Part shown: positions 36,822-46,739 of the stretch, in pieces | Numbering within the stretch: the first letter of the stretch is position 1 | Layout of the letters: each line of letters opens with the position of its first letter | Assembly: GCF_019429625.1 (NCBI RefSeq) | Contig: NZ_JAHXRW010000003.1 | Location: 186,001 to 250,000, forward strand | Source: Celeribacter sp. PS-C1 | Lineage (GTDB): Bacteria > Pseudomonadota > Alphaproteobacteria > Rhodobacterales > Rhodobacteraceae | Length of the DNA: 64,000 nucleotides | Direction of reading: 5' to 3' | Translations under genes and position numbers: made by a program | Notes under the pieces: generated by a model | What the model was told of the DNA's origin: nothing | Databases searched by the model: none | Seen by the model: the letters and a program-made list of their open reading frames with translations, nothing else

Positions 36822-37514
36822 TCAGCCGAAGATCAGATTAAGAACATAGGCCAGCGCGCCAAGCGCCAAAAGCGCGTCAAACCGATCGAGCACGCCACCG
36901 TGGCCGGGAATGATGCTGGAACTGTCCTTGACGCCCATCCGGCGTTTGAGCCCGCTTTCCGCCATATCGCCCAGTTGCGAGGCGAAAGACAGCACCATCG
37001 AAGAGGTCACGAAGAACCACAGGCGCACAAAGCCCTCAGGCATAAAGGGGTGACAGAAATAAGCCAAGACCCCTGCCCCGATCCAGCCGCCAAGCACGCC
37101 GGACCATGTCTTGTTCGGGCTGATCCGCGCCCAGAATTTCGGGCCACCCAAGGTTTTGCCGACGAGATAGCCCATCGTGTCCGTCACCACGACAAGGCCG
37201 ATGATATAGAGCAAAAGCGCGCGCCCGCCTTCGGCAGACAACGTGATGAGACCAAGGCACCCCAGCACCAGAACCGCGAGATACCCCGCGAGGTTGAGGC
37301 TGTCGCCGGTGTTGAGACCGCTTGCCGCTTGCTTCACCTGACGCATCCGCCAGAGCTCCCACAGCCCTACACAGCCGACCACCACAACCAAAACCGTAAA
37401 GGCCAGATGCGACGACAACACAGCCCCCAACCCAACTGCCACCATGACAACCGCCGACAGAAGTCGCGGCATCAAATCGCGCCATTTGCCGTTTCTTGAT
37501 GTCTGGGAAGTCAC
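36822..37514 (-). CDS. cdsA: Phosphatidate cytidylyltransferase
   Basis: A 230-residue integral membrane enzyme that makes CDP-diacylglycerol for phospholipids. About six membrane helices; the signature SxxKRxxGVKDSS-like sequence occurs as GLKRRMGVKDSSSIIPGHGGVLDRFDAL near the C-terminus (first part and active-site Asp residues). The start is a GTG at 37514 that overlaps the uppS stop by four bases (GTGA), so translation is coupled. Confidence 0.93.
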   Translation of the reverse strand: MTSQTSRNGKWRDLMPRLLSAVVMVAVGLGAVLSSHLAFTVLVVVVGCVGLWELWRMRQVKQAASGLNTGDSLNLAGYLAVLVLGCLGLITLSAEGGRALLLYIIGLVVVTDTMGYLVGKTLGGPKFWARISPNKTWSGVLGGWIGAGVLAYFCHPFMPEGFVRLWFFVTSSMVLSFASQLGDMAESGLKRRMGVKDSSSIIPGHGGVLDRFDALLALGALAYVLNLIFG

Positions 37515-38254
37515 GTTTTCACCCCGCCGAACCGACGGTCACGCCCGGCGTAGCGGGAGACGCAGGCGGCAAAGACATCTGCGGTGAAATCCGGCCAGAG
37601 CGTGTCGATGAATTCATATTCGGCATAGGCCGATTGCCACAAAAGAAAGTTGGAAATCCGCGCCTCGCCCGACGTGCGGATCACCAGATCGGGATCCGGA
37701 AGCACCTTGGTGTCGAGGTAGCGCGTCAGTGTTGTCTCATCGACGGTCTCGGGGTCCAATTCACCGCGCGCCACATCGCATGCCAAATCTTTGACAGCGC
37801 GCGAGACCTCATCGCGCCCGCCGTAGTTGATCGCGATGGTGAGATGCACCTTTGTGTTCTCTTGTGTGACCTCTTCGAGATCATCCATCAAAGCGATCAG
37901 CTTTTTGTCGAGCCGCACCCGGTCTCCGATGAACCGCACCCGAACGCCTTCGGCCACGAGGTCGCGCATCTCATTCTGGATGTAGCGGCGAAACAGGCTC
38001 ATGAGGCCGGAAACCTCGGTCTGGGTCCGTTTCCAATTCTCGGTCGAAAAAGCAAAGATCGTGAGGTATTTCACGCCCAGATCGGGACAGGCCCGGACAA
38101 TCTCCTTGACCCTCTTAGCGCCCGCATGATGGCCGAACAGTCGCGGTTTGCCCCGCGACTGCGCCCAGCGACCGTTACCGTCCATGATCATCGCGACATG
38201 GGTCGGTCCGCCGGCAATGACCTCATCGGGTGTGGCTGGACTCATGTCGCTCAT
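37511..38254 (-). CDS. uppS: Undecaprenyl diphosphate synthase (isoprenyl transferase)
   Basis: A 247-residue cis-prenyltransferase that makes the carrier lipid for peptidoglycan and O-antigen. Landmarks are HVAMIMDGNGRWAQSRG with the catalytic Asp, GHHAGAKRVKEIV, FAFSTENWKR, and DLVIRTSGEARISNFLLWQ. The start at 38254 follows GAGAGG; an open extension to 38326 is less likely. It overlaps cdsA. Confidence 0.95.
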   Translation of the reverse strand: MSDMSPATPDEVIAGGPTHVAMIMDGNGRWAQSRGKPRLFGHHAGAKRVKEIVRACPDLGVKYLTIFAFSTENWKRTQTEVSGLMSLFRRYIQNEMRDLVAEGVRVRFIGDRVRLDKKLIALMDDLEEVTQENTKVHLTIAINYGGRDEVSRAVKDLACDVARGELDPETVDETTLTRYLDTKVLPDPDLVIRTSGEARISNFLLWQSAYAEYEFIDTLWPDFTADVFAACVSRYAGRDRRFGGVKT

Positions 38255-38384
38255 TGGGCCTCTCGTAACAGGTTGCACCATGAAACACGCTCTTGTTTCC
38301 GTCTGCAACCCTTTCAAATCACTCAAACAGGGTCGGTCACGCCAGACCGCTCAGAGGGCCGTAAGCCCCCCCGGGGGCCTTTGC

Positions 38385-38945
38385 TTAGACCTGCATGATC
38401 TCTTCTTGCTTATGCGCCAGAAGCTCGTCGATCATTTTGATGTGTTTGTCGGTCAGCTCCTGCACCTCGGATTCCCAGAATTTCTGGTCGTCGTCAGACA
38501 TGCCGTCCTTGTTCTTCTTGATCTGCTGCATTCCGTCCTGACGCACGTTGCGCACGGCAACGCGGGCGTGTTCGGCATATTGGCCAGCCACTTTCGTCAG
38601 CTCGCGACGACGCTCTTCGTTCAGCTCCGGGATCGGCAACATGATGATCGTGCCGTTCAGCTGCGGGTTGATGCCAAGGCCGGACTCGCGGATCGCTTTT
38701 TCGACTTTGTTTACCAGTCCCTTATCCCAGACGTTGATCGTCACCATGCGCGGCTCCGGCACGTTGACGGTGCCAACCTGATTGATCGGTGTCATCGAGC
38801 CGTAAGCATCCACCATGATCGGCTCAAGCATGGAGCCCGAAGCGCGGCCAGTCCGCAGCGAAGCAAATTCCGTGCGCAGGTTGCTCAGCGAGCCGTCCAT
38901 ACGCTTGGACAGATCGGCGGTGTCGAGTTCGAATTCGTCGGACAT
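38385..38945 (-). CDS. frr: Ribosome recycling factor
   Basis: A 186-residue factor that splits post-termination ribosomes with EF-G. Typical sequences are [55 protein letters not shown] and the hinge region [20 protein letters not shown]. Full length. It lies between pyrH (64-base gap) and uppS; a GC-rich hairpin lies in the gap before uppS. Confidence 0.97.
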   Translation of the reverse strand: MSDEFELDTADLSKRMDGSLSNLRTEFASLRTGRASGSMLEPIMVDAYGSMTPINQVGTVNVPEPRMVTINVWDKGLVNKVEKAIRESGLGINPQLNGTIIMLPIPELNEERRRELTKVAGQYAEHARVAVRNVRQDGMQQIKKNKDGMSDDDQKFWESEVQELTDKHIKMIDELLAHKQEEIMQV

Positions 38946-39009
38946 GGGTCTTTCCCCTTCTTAGCTCTTAATGCCTCAATGGGCGCATTTCCGGCTGCTT
39001 ATAGCCGGA

Positions 39010-39771
39010 TCACTTCACCAATGTATAGGTGCCTTCGCCCGCAAGGATCGACTTGAAACCGCCCGGCGCATCGAGCGGGAAAACGATCAGCGGCAAGGCG
39101 TTGTCACGTGCCAGAGCGATCGCAGAGGCATCCATGACCTTAAGGTTCTTGCGCAGAACCTCGTCATAGCTGACCTCGTCGTAGCGCTTCGCATCCGGGT
39201 TGGTTTTCGGGTCTTTGTCGTAAACCCCGTCCACGCCGTTCTTGCCCATAAAGATCGCCTCACAGGCCATCTCATTGGCGCGCAACGTGGCCGCCGTGTC
39301 GGTGGTGAAATAGGGGTTACCGGTGCCCGCCGCAAAGATACAGATCCGGCCTTTTTCAAGGTGACGCACCGCCCGGCGGCGGATGTAAGGCTCGGCCACC
39401 TCATTCATGGTGATCGCGGAAATCACGCGCGTGTGGATGCCAAGTGCCTCCAAAGCGGCCTGCATGCCGAGCGCGTTCATCACGGTGGCGAGCATACCCA
39501 TGTAGTCAGCCGTGGTCCGCTCCATCCCCTGCGCCGAGCCCTGAAGCCCGCGGAAGATGTTGCCGCCGCCGATCACCATGCAAATCTCGACACCAAGGTC
39601 GTGCACGGATTTCACCTCACGGGCGATCCGTTCCACCGTCGGCGGGTGCAGACCAAAGCCCTGATCGCCCATCAGCGCCTCGCCCGAGATTTTCAACAGC
39701 ACACGTTTGTATTTCGTGGCAGGGTGCGCCCCGTGCTGCACCTGCCCCGTCTCACGCTCTGCGTCGCTCAT
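39010..39771 (-). CDS. pyrH: UMP kinase
   Basis: A 253-residue amino-acid-kinase-fold enzyme that phosphorylates UMP in pyrimidine nucleotide synthesis. Landmarks are [48 protein letters not shown] and [14 protein letters not shown]. The ATG at 39771 was chosen by GGGGAC upstream. It is the first gene of the long minus-strand block and divergent from miaA over 131 bases. The rpsB-tsf pair often found upstream is absent here. Confidence 0.96.
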   Translation of the reverse strand: MSDAERETGQVQHGAHPATKYKRVLLKISGEALMGDQGFGLHPPTVERIAREVKSVHDLGVEICMVIGGGNIFRGLQGSAQGMERTTADYMGMLATVMNALGMQAALEALGIHTRVISAITMNEVAEPYIRRRAVRHLEKGRICIFAAGTGNPYFTTDTAATLRANEMACEAIFMGKNGVDGVYDKDPKTNPDAKRYDEVSYDEVLRKNLKVMDASAIALARDNALPLIVFPLDAPGGFKSILAGEGTYTLVK

Positions 39772-39902
39772 CACATGTCCCCGAACTGAAATTTGATTGT
39801 CGGCAAAATGGTCCAAAACCGGGCCGGGATCAATGCACGCCGAGAGATATTTTTCCCCTTTGCCCTCTGGACAAATGCCACAGTCTTTGTCACCGCAGTT
39901 TC

Positions 39903-40790
39903 ATGGCCTTGCCCTTTGACATAGCACCCGATGAGCCCGTGTTGATCGCGGGCCCCACCGCCTCCGGAAAATCCGCCCTCGCACTTGAGATTGCGGAACT
40001 TCAGGGCGGTGTGATCATCAATGCCGATGCGTTGCAAGTCTTTGACAATTGGCGGGTTTTGACGGCCCGCCCGTCCTGTGTGGATGAATCTCGGGCACTT
40101 CATGCGCTCTACGGCCACGTGCCGGGATCGGAGACCTACTCCGTCGGGCATTGGCTGCGCGATGTGACGCCCTATCTCACAGGGGCGGATCGACCAATCA
40201 TTGTGGGTGGCACAGGACTTTATTTCACCGCGCTGACCGAAGGGCTGGTGGAAATCCCCGAAACGCCTGCAGAGCTGCGTGCAGAAGCCGACCAAAGGCG
40301 CGCGATTGAAGGTGGTCATGCCGGACTTTTGGCCGATCTCGATGCCGAGGATCCTGAAACAGCGCAAAAGATCGACCGGTTGAACCCGATGCGGGTGCAA
40401 CGCGCTTGGGAAGTCATGCGCGCCACAGGTCGGGGTCTGGCCGCGTGGCAGGCCGACACACCGCCGCCGCTTTTGCCACTGTCGAAGACCTTTCCTGTGC
40501 TACTTGATGCCCACAAAGAGTGGCTCAACGACCGGATCGCGCGGCGATTCGAGATCATGATCGAAAAAGGTGCTCTAGAAGAAGCAGAGGCCAATTTGGC
40601 CAACTGGGACCCCGCCGCGCCCTCTTCCAAGGCCATCGGTGCGCCGGAATTGATCGCTCATTTAAAAGGCGAACTGTCGCTTGACGAGGCAAAAGAGGCC
40701 GCCACCATCGCGACACGGCAATATGCCAAGCGGCAACGCACTTGGTTTAGAGCGCGCATGAAAGCCTACCACAAGATATCGCTGCCCTGA
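39903..40790 (+). CDS. miaA: tRNA dimethylallyltransferase MiaA
   Basis: A 295-residue enzyme that adds dimethylallyl to A37 of tRNAs reading U-starting codons. The P-loop is [15 protein letters not shown]; further features are [35 protein letters not shown] and [16 protein letters not shown]. No strong ribosome site precedes the ATG, but the family's N-terminus fits this start. Confidence 0.94.
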   Translation: MALPFDIAPDEPVLIAGPTASGKSALALEIAELQGGVIINADALQVFDNWRVLTARPSCVDESRALHALYGHVPGSETYSVGHWLRDVTPYLTGADRPIIVGGTGLYFTALTEGLVEIPETPAELRAEADQRRAIEGGHAGLLADLDAEDPETAQKIDRLNPMRVQRAWEVMRATGRGLAAWQADTPPPLLPLSKTFPVLLDAHKEWLNDRIARRFEIMIEKGALEEAEANLANWDPAAPSSKAIGAPELIAHLKGELSLDEAKEAATIATRQYAKRQRTWFRARMKAYHKISLP

Positions 40791-40913
40791 GCATTCCTTG
40801 CGGAAGCGTGACAATATCCTCATATCCATTTGAAAATAAATGTTTTCTTTGACTCAATGCAATCCGTAGCTAGTCTCGGTTGGAATTGTACAAACCGAAC
40901 AAGATATGTTGCT

Positions 40914-41858
40914 ATGTCCGAGTCCAAACCCCTTAGAATTTTCCAAACCCTGCCATTGGGAGAAATGGGGAAACCCGCACAGAGCGCATCGGAGCCAGCC
41001 AAAGCCTCAAAGCAGGCCGCAAAACCGCGCCAGCGCCGTGTGGCCAGCATTCCAGACATCCCCGAACAAAGCGCCTATCGCGTAACCACTCTGGGGCGCG
41101 GCACTGGCACGCTGTCTGCAGAAAACAAATGGCGCACCGAGGCGATGCGCAGCCACCGCACTCCGACGCTTTTGTGGTTCACCCGTGGACAAGGCCGGAT
41201 CACCGTCTCGGGCGTTACACGAGGTTTTGGGCCGCACAATCTAGTCTACCTGCCCACCCGCACCATGTATGGCTTTGAGCCCGTGGGCCAGGTCATGGGC
41301 TTTGCCGTTCACCTGCCGGACGATCCGACGCTGGCCCTGCCCGACGAGCCGCTGCACATGCGGTTTCGCGAGGTGATACAGCAGAACGAAATCACCGGTC
41401 TCATCGAGGGACTTCAGCGCGAAATCGACGGCGATCGCCCGGGGCGCGACCGCGCTATGGCGCTTCAGGCAGGGATGATTGCGGTCTGGTTGGAGCGGCA
41501 AATGTCGATCATGCCGGAATATGACCTGACGCCAGACGCATCGCGCCGACTGGCCGCCGCCTACACCGCGCTGGTCGAAAACGAACTGCGCGACGGACGC
41601 ACGGTGGCGCATTTCGCCACTCAACTTGGTGTCAGCCCGACGCATTTGACGCGGGCCTGCAACATTGCCTGCGGGCGGTCCGCCTCGGCCATTCTGACCG
41701 ACAGGGTGCATTACGAGGCACGGAGGATGCTCCGCGAGACCGACCTGCCGATCAAACAGATCGCCGAAAAACTGGGATTTCAGTCGGCGGCCTATTTCAG
41801 TCGGGCATTTCACAAACACACTGGCGTCTCACCCAGAGATTTCAGGCGCTCAGGATAA
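40914..41858 (+). CDS. AraC-family transcriptional regulator
   Basis: A 314-residue regulator. After a basic low-complexity stretch (SKQAAKPRQRR) there is a cupin-like ligand domain (about 60-200), and a C-terminal double helix-turn-helix with LGVSPTHLTRACNIACGRSA, then QIAEKLGFQSAAYFSRAFHKHTG and SPRDFR. The start is uncertain: the ATG at 40914 gives a normal length, an ATG at 40830 would add 28 residues. It has a bidirectional terminator behind it. Its target is unknown; no catabolic operon adjoins. Confidence 0.88.
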   Translation: MSESKPLRIFQTLPLGEMGKPAQSASEPAKASKQAAKPRQRRVASIPDIPEQSAYRVTTLGRGTGTLSAENKWRTEAMRSHRTPTLLWFTRGQGRITVSGVTRGFGPHNLVYLPTRTMYGFEPVGQVMGFAVHLPDDPTLALPDEPLHMRFREVIQQNEITGLIEGLQREIDGDRPGRDRAMALQAGMIAVWLERQMSIMPEYDLTPDASRRLAAAYTALVENELRDGRTVAHFATQLGVSPTHLTRACNIACGRSASAILTDRVHYEARRMLRETDLPIKQIAEKLGFQSAAYFSRAFHKHTGVSPRDFRRSG

Positions 41859-41873
41859 ATCAGAGACAAGAAA

Positions 41874-41898
41874 AAGGCGGGGAAAGACCCCGCCTTCT
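41874..41898 (+). terminator. Bidirectional terminator between AraC gene and exported protein gene
   Basis: AAGGCGGGG and CCCCGCCTT (41874-41896) pair perfectly around AAAGA; A's precede and T's follow, so it can stop both converging transcripts. Confidence 0.9.
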
Positions 41899-41903
41899 GT
41901 CTC

Positions 41904-42461
41904 TTACGAATTGTCTTCGGCCTGATCCGGTTCAAGCCATTGGGGCTCAAGTTCCGAGACTTCGCTCACCACCTGCGTGGCAAAGCCCATAACGAGCGCG
42001 TCATAGAAAGCGGCACGATCCGGCGGGACCATCGTGGCGTTGATCGCCGTCACGCCATCCAGCTCTTCAGCCTTCAGCATCACGTGCATTTTCTTCAGCG
42101 CCTCATCCGAGTCCGGTCCGTCAATATAGACCCAGCCTTCGAGCGTATTGAACTCGCCCTCATCGCTGAGGAAGGTCGCGCCCATGTTGGAAATCTCTGT
42201 CACATCCACACGCACGTCATAGTCGCCATTCGCGTCCATCTGATCGTTCAGACCGGCGGAAATCATCAGCGTCAGGTCCTCGGCAATATCAGGCCAGCGA
42301 TCAAGCGCATTGGCGTCGACGGCTTCGAGATTGGCTTCGACTTCCACGGAAGAGATGTCGAGCTGCTCGGCCATCAGCGGCGTGGCAGCCAAGGACGCGG
42401 AGGCCAGCAAGGAAAACAGAGCGGTACGTTTCGCAGAGTTAATCTTCGCAGAGTTAATCAT
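41904..42461 (-). CDS. Exported hypothetical protein with duplicated start peptide
   Basis: A 185-residue protein with a signal peptide ending near TPLMAEQ. The mature part is acidic, with a strand-rich middle (YDVRVDVTEISNMGATFL) and no cysteine. I do not recognise the family. The first codons contain a perfect 15-bp tandem duplication (42430-42459) that gives INSAK twice directly after the initiator Met. AAGGA precedes the ATG. It converges with the AraC gene onto a shared terminator. Confidence 0.75.
   Translation of the reverse strand: MINSAKINSAKRTALFSLLASASLAATPLMAEQLDISSVEVEANLEAVDANALDRWPDIAEDLTLMISAGLNDQMDANGDYDVRVDVTEISNMGATFLSDEGEFNTLEGWVYIDGPDSDEALKKMHVMLKAEELDGVTAINATMVPPDRAAFYDALVMGFATQVVSEVSELEPQWLEPDQAEDNS
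42430..42459 (-). repeat. Perfect 15-bp tandem duplication at the start of a gene
   Basis: TTCGCAGAGTTAATC occurs twice without interruption (42430-42444 and 42445-42459) and adds five codons to the signal peptide's N-region. Confidence 0.95.
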
Positions 42462-42561
42462 GGTCTTATCCTTTCAAATCGGCGACGCGTTGTCAGCGTC
42501 GCGATGCATTGGAAGGACAACCATCAAGCCGCGAGAAAGTTCCGAAAAGACCCGTGAGGGT

Positions 42562-43182
42562 TTACGATCCGTAGATGATCCGGACGTAATTCATCGTCTC
42601 TTTGTAGGGCGGGATACCGTCGTATTTTTCCACCGCCAGAGGCCCCGCGTTATAGGCCGCAAGCGCCAGACGCCAGTTGCCGAAACGATTGTACATCATA
42701 CGCAAATAGCGTGCGCCACCTTCGAGGTTCTGATGCGGATCGTTGATGTTCACGCCCAATAGCCGCGCGGTGTCGGGCATGAGTTGCGCCAGACCGGTGG
42801 CGCCTTTGGGGCTGCGCGCAGTCGGGTTCCAACCGCTTTCCTGCTGCACAAGACGCAAGAAGAGATCGGAGGGAATGCCATGCTTACTGGCCATTTTCTC
42901 GGCCACGGGCAGCCATTGCCCTTTATAGGCACCTGAGTAGCGCGCGGTGCCGGTATCGCCACCGAAACGTTCGGGTTGATAAGTCACGGAGTTGGAATAT
43001 TGATCGGCAGCACGGCCATCGAGCACGGAAAGCTGCGAGTCAAAAATCGCCATGCGGTTGCGGGTCGAGAAAATATCCTCTGCCCCGGCCCCTGACGGGG
43101 TCAAAACCGCAGCGCTCAAAAGCCCCGCAATCACGCCCGATACCAAAAATCCGAAACGAACACCGCTCTCCCGACATTTCAT
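42562..43182 (-). CDS. Periplasmic lytic transglycosylase
   Basis: A 206-residue Slt-type enzyme that cleaves peptidoglycan glycan strands. A signal sequence lies at residues 1-35 ([18 protein letters not shown]). The catalytic Glu is in [18 protein letters not shown], followed by [15 protein letters not shown] and [15 protein letters not shown]. These are the family motifs. The start at 43182 is the best match to a normal signal peptide; an ATG at 43209 is possible. It is divergent from ssb. Confidence 0.9.
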   Translation of the reverse strand: MKCRESGVRFGFLVSGVIAGLLSAAVLTPSGAGAEDIFSTRNRMAIFDSQLSVLDGRAADQYSNSVTYQPERFGGDTGTARYSGAYKGQWLPVAEKMASKHGIPSDLFLRLVQQESGWNPTARSPKGATGLAQLMPDTARLLGVNINDPHQNLEGGARYLRMMYNRFGNWRLALAAYNAGPLAVEKYDGIPPYKETMNYVRIIYGS

Positions 43183-43367
43183 CGCCGGAACCCCAAGCCT
43201 TGCACGCATATGCAAATCCAATCACCACTGTCCTACGCGCGCAACATACCGGCAAAATGCGAAGTTTCAAAGCCCATGCATGTCGCAGGCGGTTTTTGGC
43301 CTTTCCTCTCGCCCGATGGTTTGGTGTAAGGTGCGCTCAAGTTGAAGAATCTCAGGGAGTAAATCGC

Positions 43368-43898
43368 ATGGCCGGGTCCGTGAACAAAGTCATCCTCGTG
43401 GGCAATCTGGGCGCCGACCCCGAAGTGCGCACGTTCCAGAACGGCGGCAAGGTCTGCAACCTGCGGATTGCCACCTCCGAGAGCTGGAAAGACCGCAACA
43501 CCGGCGAGCGCCGCGACCGCACACAGTGGCATACGGTGGCGATCTTCTCCGAACCTCTCGCCCGTACCGCAGAGCAATATCTGCGCAAAGGGTCCAAGGT
43601 CTATCTCGAGGGCCAACTCGAAACCCGTAAATGGCAGGATCAGCAAGGCAATGATCGCTATTCGACCGAAGTCGTTCTGCGCCCCTACACTTCGACCATG
43701 GTGATGCTCGACGGTCGCTCCGGCGGTGGTGAAGGCGGCGGCTACGGCGGCGGCCAAGGCGGTGGCGGCGGCTACGGCGGTGGTTATGACCAAGGCCCGT
43801 CGGGCGGTTATGATGACGGCGGTTACGGTGGCGGTTCGCAAGGCGGCTCCGGCGGCGGTTCGCGCCCATCCTTGGACGATGACGAAATTCCGTTCTAA
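43368..43898 (+). CDS. ssb: Single-stranded DNA-binding protein
   Basis: A 176-residue protein with an N-terminal OB fold ([17 protein letters not shown], then [13 protein letters not shown] and [19 protein letters not shown]), a Gly/Tyr-rich flexible linker, and the acidic tip DDDEIPF that recruits repair partners. CAGGGAG lies before the ATG at 43368. No uvrA gene adjoins. Confidence 0.97.
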   Translation: MAGSVNKVILVGNLGADPEVRTFQNGGKVCNLRIATSESWKDRNTGERRDRTQWHTVAIFSEPLARTAEQYLRKGSKVYLEGQLETRKWQDQQGNDRYSTEVVLRPYTSTMVMLDGRSGGGEGGGYGGGQGGGGGYGGGYDQGPSGGYDDGGYGGGSQGGSGGGSRPSLDDDEIPF

Positions 43899-43928
43899 TC
43901 CAAATGGATGCCAGGCAAAATTGATTTA

Positions 43929-43958
43929 AAAATGCCCTGCTTAGCGGGGCATTTTTCG
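43929..43958 (+). terminator. Rho-independent terminator of ssb
   Basis: AATGCCCTGC and GCGGGGCATT pair around TTA, with TTTTCGTTTT after, about 30 bases past the stop. Confidence 0.9.
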
Positions 43959-44139
43959 TTTTGGACGAAGCGCAGCGCGCGATCTAGCGGCCCGCTGTCG
44001 CTGGAGGTTTTTCTACTTCGCGCAGCGCCCTGTGACACTCCGCCACACTTCTCTCGAAAATCTTCTTGAAATGCATATCTTAGACAGGTGAACCTGCAAC
44101 AGTGCAGGAACATTCTTAATATCTTTGCGGAGGACCATC

Positions 44140-44967
44140 ATGATCAAACGTATTCTCGTGACCAGCGACCTGTCATCGCGCTCGGACCGTGCCGTGGAGC
44201 GCGCCGTGCAACTGGCGGGCCAACATGGGGCGAAGATCGTTCTCATGCATGTGATCGACGATGATCTTCCGGCACCTGTCGTTGCTCAGATGAGGGAAAC
44301 GGCGACAGAAACGATGCAGGCGGTGCTGAACTCTGCCAATGCCCCTGAAGAGACCGAAATTACGGTAGAAAGCGGCGAAGCCGTGCGCACCATCACAGAG
44401 ATGGCGGAGACGATCGACGCCGATCTGGTGGTTCTGGGCGTGCATCGTCCGCGACCGTTCTGGGACATGTTCGCCGGCACCACGATGGAACGTCTGGTGC
44501 GGGCATTGAACAAACCTGTGCTTTTGGTCCGCGATCCGGTGACGGGGCCCTATCAATCCGTTCTTTGTGGCATTGATCTGTCGCCGTCCTGTCTCGCCGC
44601 TGGCCGCACGGCGATGGCGCTTGCACCCGAGGCCGCTGTGAACACCTTCCATGCGGTTCATGTGCCCTATCGCGGCATGATCGCGCGCGATGCGAGCGAA
44701 AAACATCTCGCGCCGTTTGTGAAAGAAGCCCAGATTCATCTCGACACCTGGTGGGCAGAAGCTGACATTCCCGAAGGCCTGCCGAAACCCGACATCTCCC
44801 CCGCCAGTGTCAATGATGTCTACACGGCGTCCCTGACCGAAAGCGATGCCGATCTCTTTGCGCTTGGCGCCCATGGGCGGATGCCTCTGTCGCCGAGCCT
44901 GCTGGGTGGATTTACCGAAGCGCAGATCCGTGATCCGCGCTGCGACCTTCTGGTCGTCCGCGGCTAA
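44140..44967 (+). CDS. Tandem-domain universal stress protein
   Basis: A 275-residue protein with two Usp folds. The first starts IKRILVTSDLSSRSDRAVERA and ends in DLVVLGVHRPRPFWDMFAG and VLLVRDPV; the second runs from QSVLCGIDLSPSCLAAGRTA to LFALGAHGRMPLSPSLLGG. The glycine motif that marks ATP-binding Usp proteins is degenerate. GGAGG precedes the ATG. It is a stand-alone gene between ssb and aroB. Confidence 0.9.
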   Translation: MIKRILVTSDLSSRSDRAVERAVQLAGQHGAKIVLMHVIDDDLPAPVVAQMRETATETMQAVLNSANAPEETEITVESGEAVRTITEMAETIDADLVVLGVHRPRPFWDMFAGTTMERLVRALNKPVLLVRDPVTGPYQSVLCGIDLSPSCLAAGRTAMALAPEAAVNTFHAVHVPYRGMIARDASEKHLAPFVKEAQIHLDTWWAEADIPEGLPKPDISPASVNDVYTASLTESDADLFALGAHGRMPLSPSLLGGFTEAQIRDPRCDLLVVRG

Positions 44968-45096
44968 ACCTCACCACATCCAGCCGTTTGAAAAGATCAG
45001 GCCCGAAAGATCATATAAGGGCGACATCGCGATCATCACGCGGTTTCGCCCGGCCTCTTTCAAGAGAGAAGGTCCTGCGGCGCCAGACGCAGGCGC

Positions 45097-46206
45097 TTAG
45101 AGCGCATCTTTCAGCAATTGCACCACAGCCTCGTGCGGCACATCTGCCGTGACGAATGCCGAACCGATGCCGCGGGCCAAGATGAACCGCAACTGCCCGT
45201 CGACGACTTTCTTGTCCTGCGCCATCAGATCGACCAGCGCCTCGGCGGAAGGCAAATCACCGTCGATATCAGAGAGATCGCATTTCATGCCCATGGCCTT
45301 GAGGTGTTCGCGTACCCGGCTCGGAGCCTCTTGCGAACAAAGCCCCAGACGCGCCGACAATTCAAACGCCAAAGCACAGCCAATGGCCACGCCCTCGCCA
45401 TGCAAGAGGCGGTCGGAATAGCCGGTCGCAGATTCCAGCACATGACAGAACGTGTGGCCGAGATTCAGAAGCGCACGGTCGCCCTGCTCCGTCTCGTCGC
45501 GCTCTACGATATCGGCCTTCATCTGCACCGAGCGCCGCACGGCCTCGGCACGCAGCGCCATATCTCCAGCGGCCAGCGCGGGTCCATTGACTTCAAGCCA
45601 TTCAAAGAATGCCTCGTCGCCCAAAAGCCCGTATTTCTGCACCTCGCCGTAACCGGCAAGGAAATCACGCGCCGTCAGCGTGCCGAGTATGGAAATATCG
45701 GCAAGCACCAGAGAAGGTTGATGAAAGGCGCCGATCAGGTTCTTGCCCTGCGGTGCGTTGATGCCGGTCTTGCCGCCGACCGAACTGTCGACCTGCGCCA
45801 AAAGCGTCGTCGGAATTTGCACAAACCGAACGCCGCGGCGCAGCACGGAGGCTGCAAAGCCCGCCAAATCGCCGATCACACCGCCACCGAACGCAACAAC
45901 GATGTCGCGGCGCTCGCATTTCTCCTCCAAAAGCCATTCGACCGCGCGGGTGAATTGCGGCCAGGCTTTGGTGCTTTCGCCGGCGGGCAAGGCGAGTGCC
46001 ACCATGTCGATGCCAGACGCCGAGAGACCAGCGCGCAAGGCGTCGAGATGCAGCCCGGCGACGGTTTCATCGGTCAGCACGAAGACCTTTTTCTTTTTGC
46101 CCAGAAGCGGCGCGATATGGGCACCTGCTTCGTCCACAAGCCCCTCACCAATCCGCACATCATAGGCGCGATCCCCCAAAGGCACGTGAACGGTTTGATA
46201 GCTCAT
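45097..46206 (-). CDS. aroB: 3-dehydroquinate synthase
   Basis: A 369-residue NAD- and zinc-dependent enzyme of the shikimate pathway. Landmarks are VALPAGESTKAW, DIVVAFGGGVIGDLAGFAA, RGVRFVQIPTTLLAQVDSSV, GGKTGINAPQGKNLIGAF and the metal histidines in LNLGHTFCHVLES and LLHGEGVAIG. It overlaps aroK by four bases (ATGA). Confidence 0.96.
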   Translation of the reverse strand: MSYQTVHVPLGDRAYDVRIGEGLVDEAGAHIAPLLGKKKKVFVLTDETVAGLHLDALRAGLSASGIDMVALALPAGESTKAWPQFTRAVEWLLEEKCERRDIVVAFGGGVIGDLAGFAASVLRRGVRFVQIPTTLLAQVDSSVGGKTGINAPQGKNLIGAFHQPSLVLADISILGTLTARDFLAGYGEVQKYGLLGDEAFFEWLEVNGPALAAGDMALRAEAVRRSVQMKADIVERDETEQGDRALLNLGHTFCHVLESATGYSDRLLHGEGVAIGCALAFELSARLGLCSQEAPSRVREHLKAMGMKCDLSDIDGDLPSAEALVDLMAQDKKVVDGQLRFILARGIGSAFVTADVPHEAVVQLLKDAL

Positions 46207-46739
46207 TGGGTGTCCTCCAAAATGCCGCCGTGCGCCTTGAGCGCTTCGACAACCTTATCCGCCATGCCCTCGATCGAGAGCTTCGGCTCCGCCTCGACGA
46301 CAATGCCCGCCTGCGCGTAGAACGGCTCGCGCGCCGCGACCAGCTCTTTCAGCGTCTCATAGGGGTTCTCGGTGCGCAAAAGCGGGCGGGTGCTTTTGTG
46401 TTTCACGCGGTTCCACAACAGGTCGAGATCGGCCTTGAGCCAAACCGCCACACCTTTCTCGGCGATCATGTCTCGGTTGACCTGAGAGAGAAACGCACCG
46501 CCGCCGGTCGACAGGATCGCGCGGTGGCTTTCCAGCAAACGCCCGATCACCTCGGTCTCACGGCTGCGGAAAAACGCTTCGCCATGCTCGGCAAAAATCT
46601 CCGCGATGGTGCGATCGGCGGCTTTCTCGATTTCTGCGTCCGAATCCAGAAATGGCACGCCAAGACGTGCGGCCAAAGCCTTGCCCACGGCGGTTTTCCC
46701 CGCGCCCATCATACCGACCAGTGCAACGGTTTTCTTCAA
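46203..46739 (-). CDS. aroK: Shikimate kinase
   Basis: A 178-residue P-loop kinase. Motifs are VALVGMMGAGKTAVGKALA, DSDAEIEKAADRTIAEIF, ESHRAILSTGGGAFL and RPLLRTENP. No ATG or GTG stands near the expected start. I chose the TTG at 46739 (peptide LKKTVALVG): AGGAGG lies ten bases upstream and the length then fits the family. An ATG much farther out (46898) would add 53 unrelated residues. Coupled to aroB. Confidence 0.9.
   Translation of the reverse strand: MKKTVALVGMMGAGKTAVGKALAARLGVPFLDSDAEIEKAADRTIAEIFAEHGEAFFRSRETEVIGRLLESHRAILSTGGGAFLSQVNRDMIAEKGVAVWLKADLDLLWNRVKHKSTRPLLRTENPYETLKELVAAREPFYAQAGIVVEAEPKLSIEGMADKVVEALKAHGGILEDTQ

Noticed and set aside
38362-38380. GC-rich hairpin between frr and uppS as terminator
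   Set aside because: No T run on the transcribed strand and the flanking genes are a conserved block; at most an attenuator or processing site.
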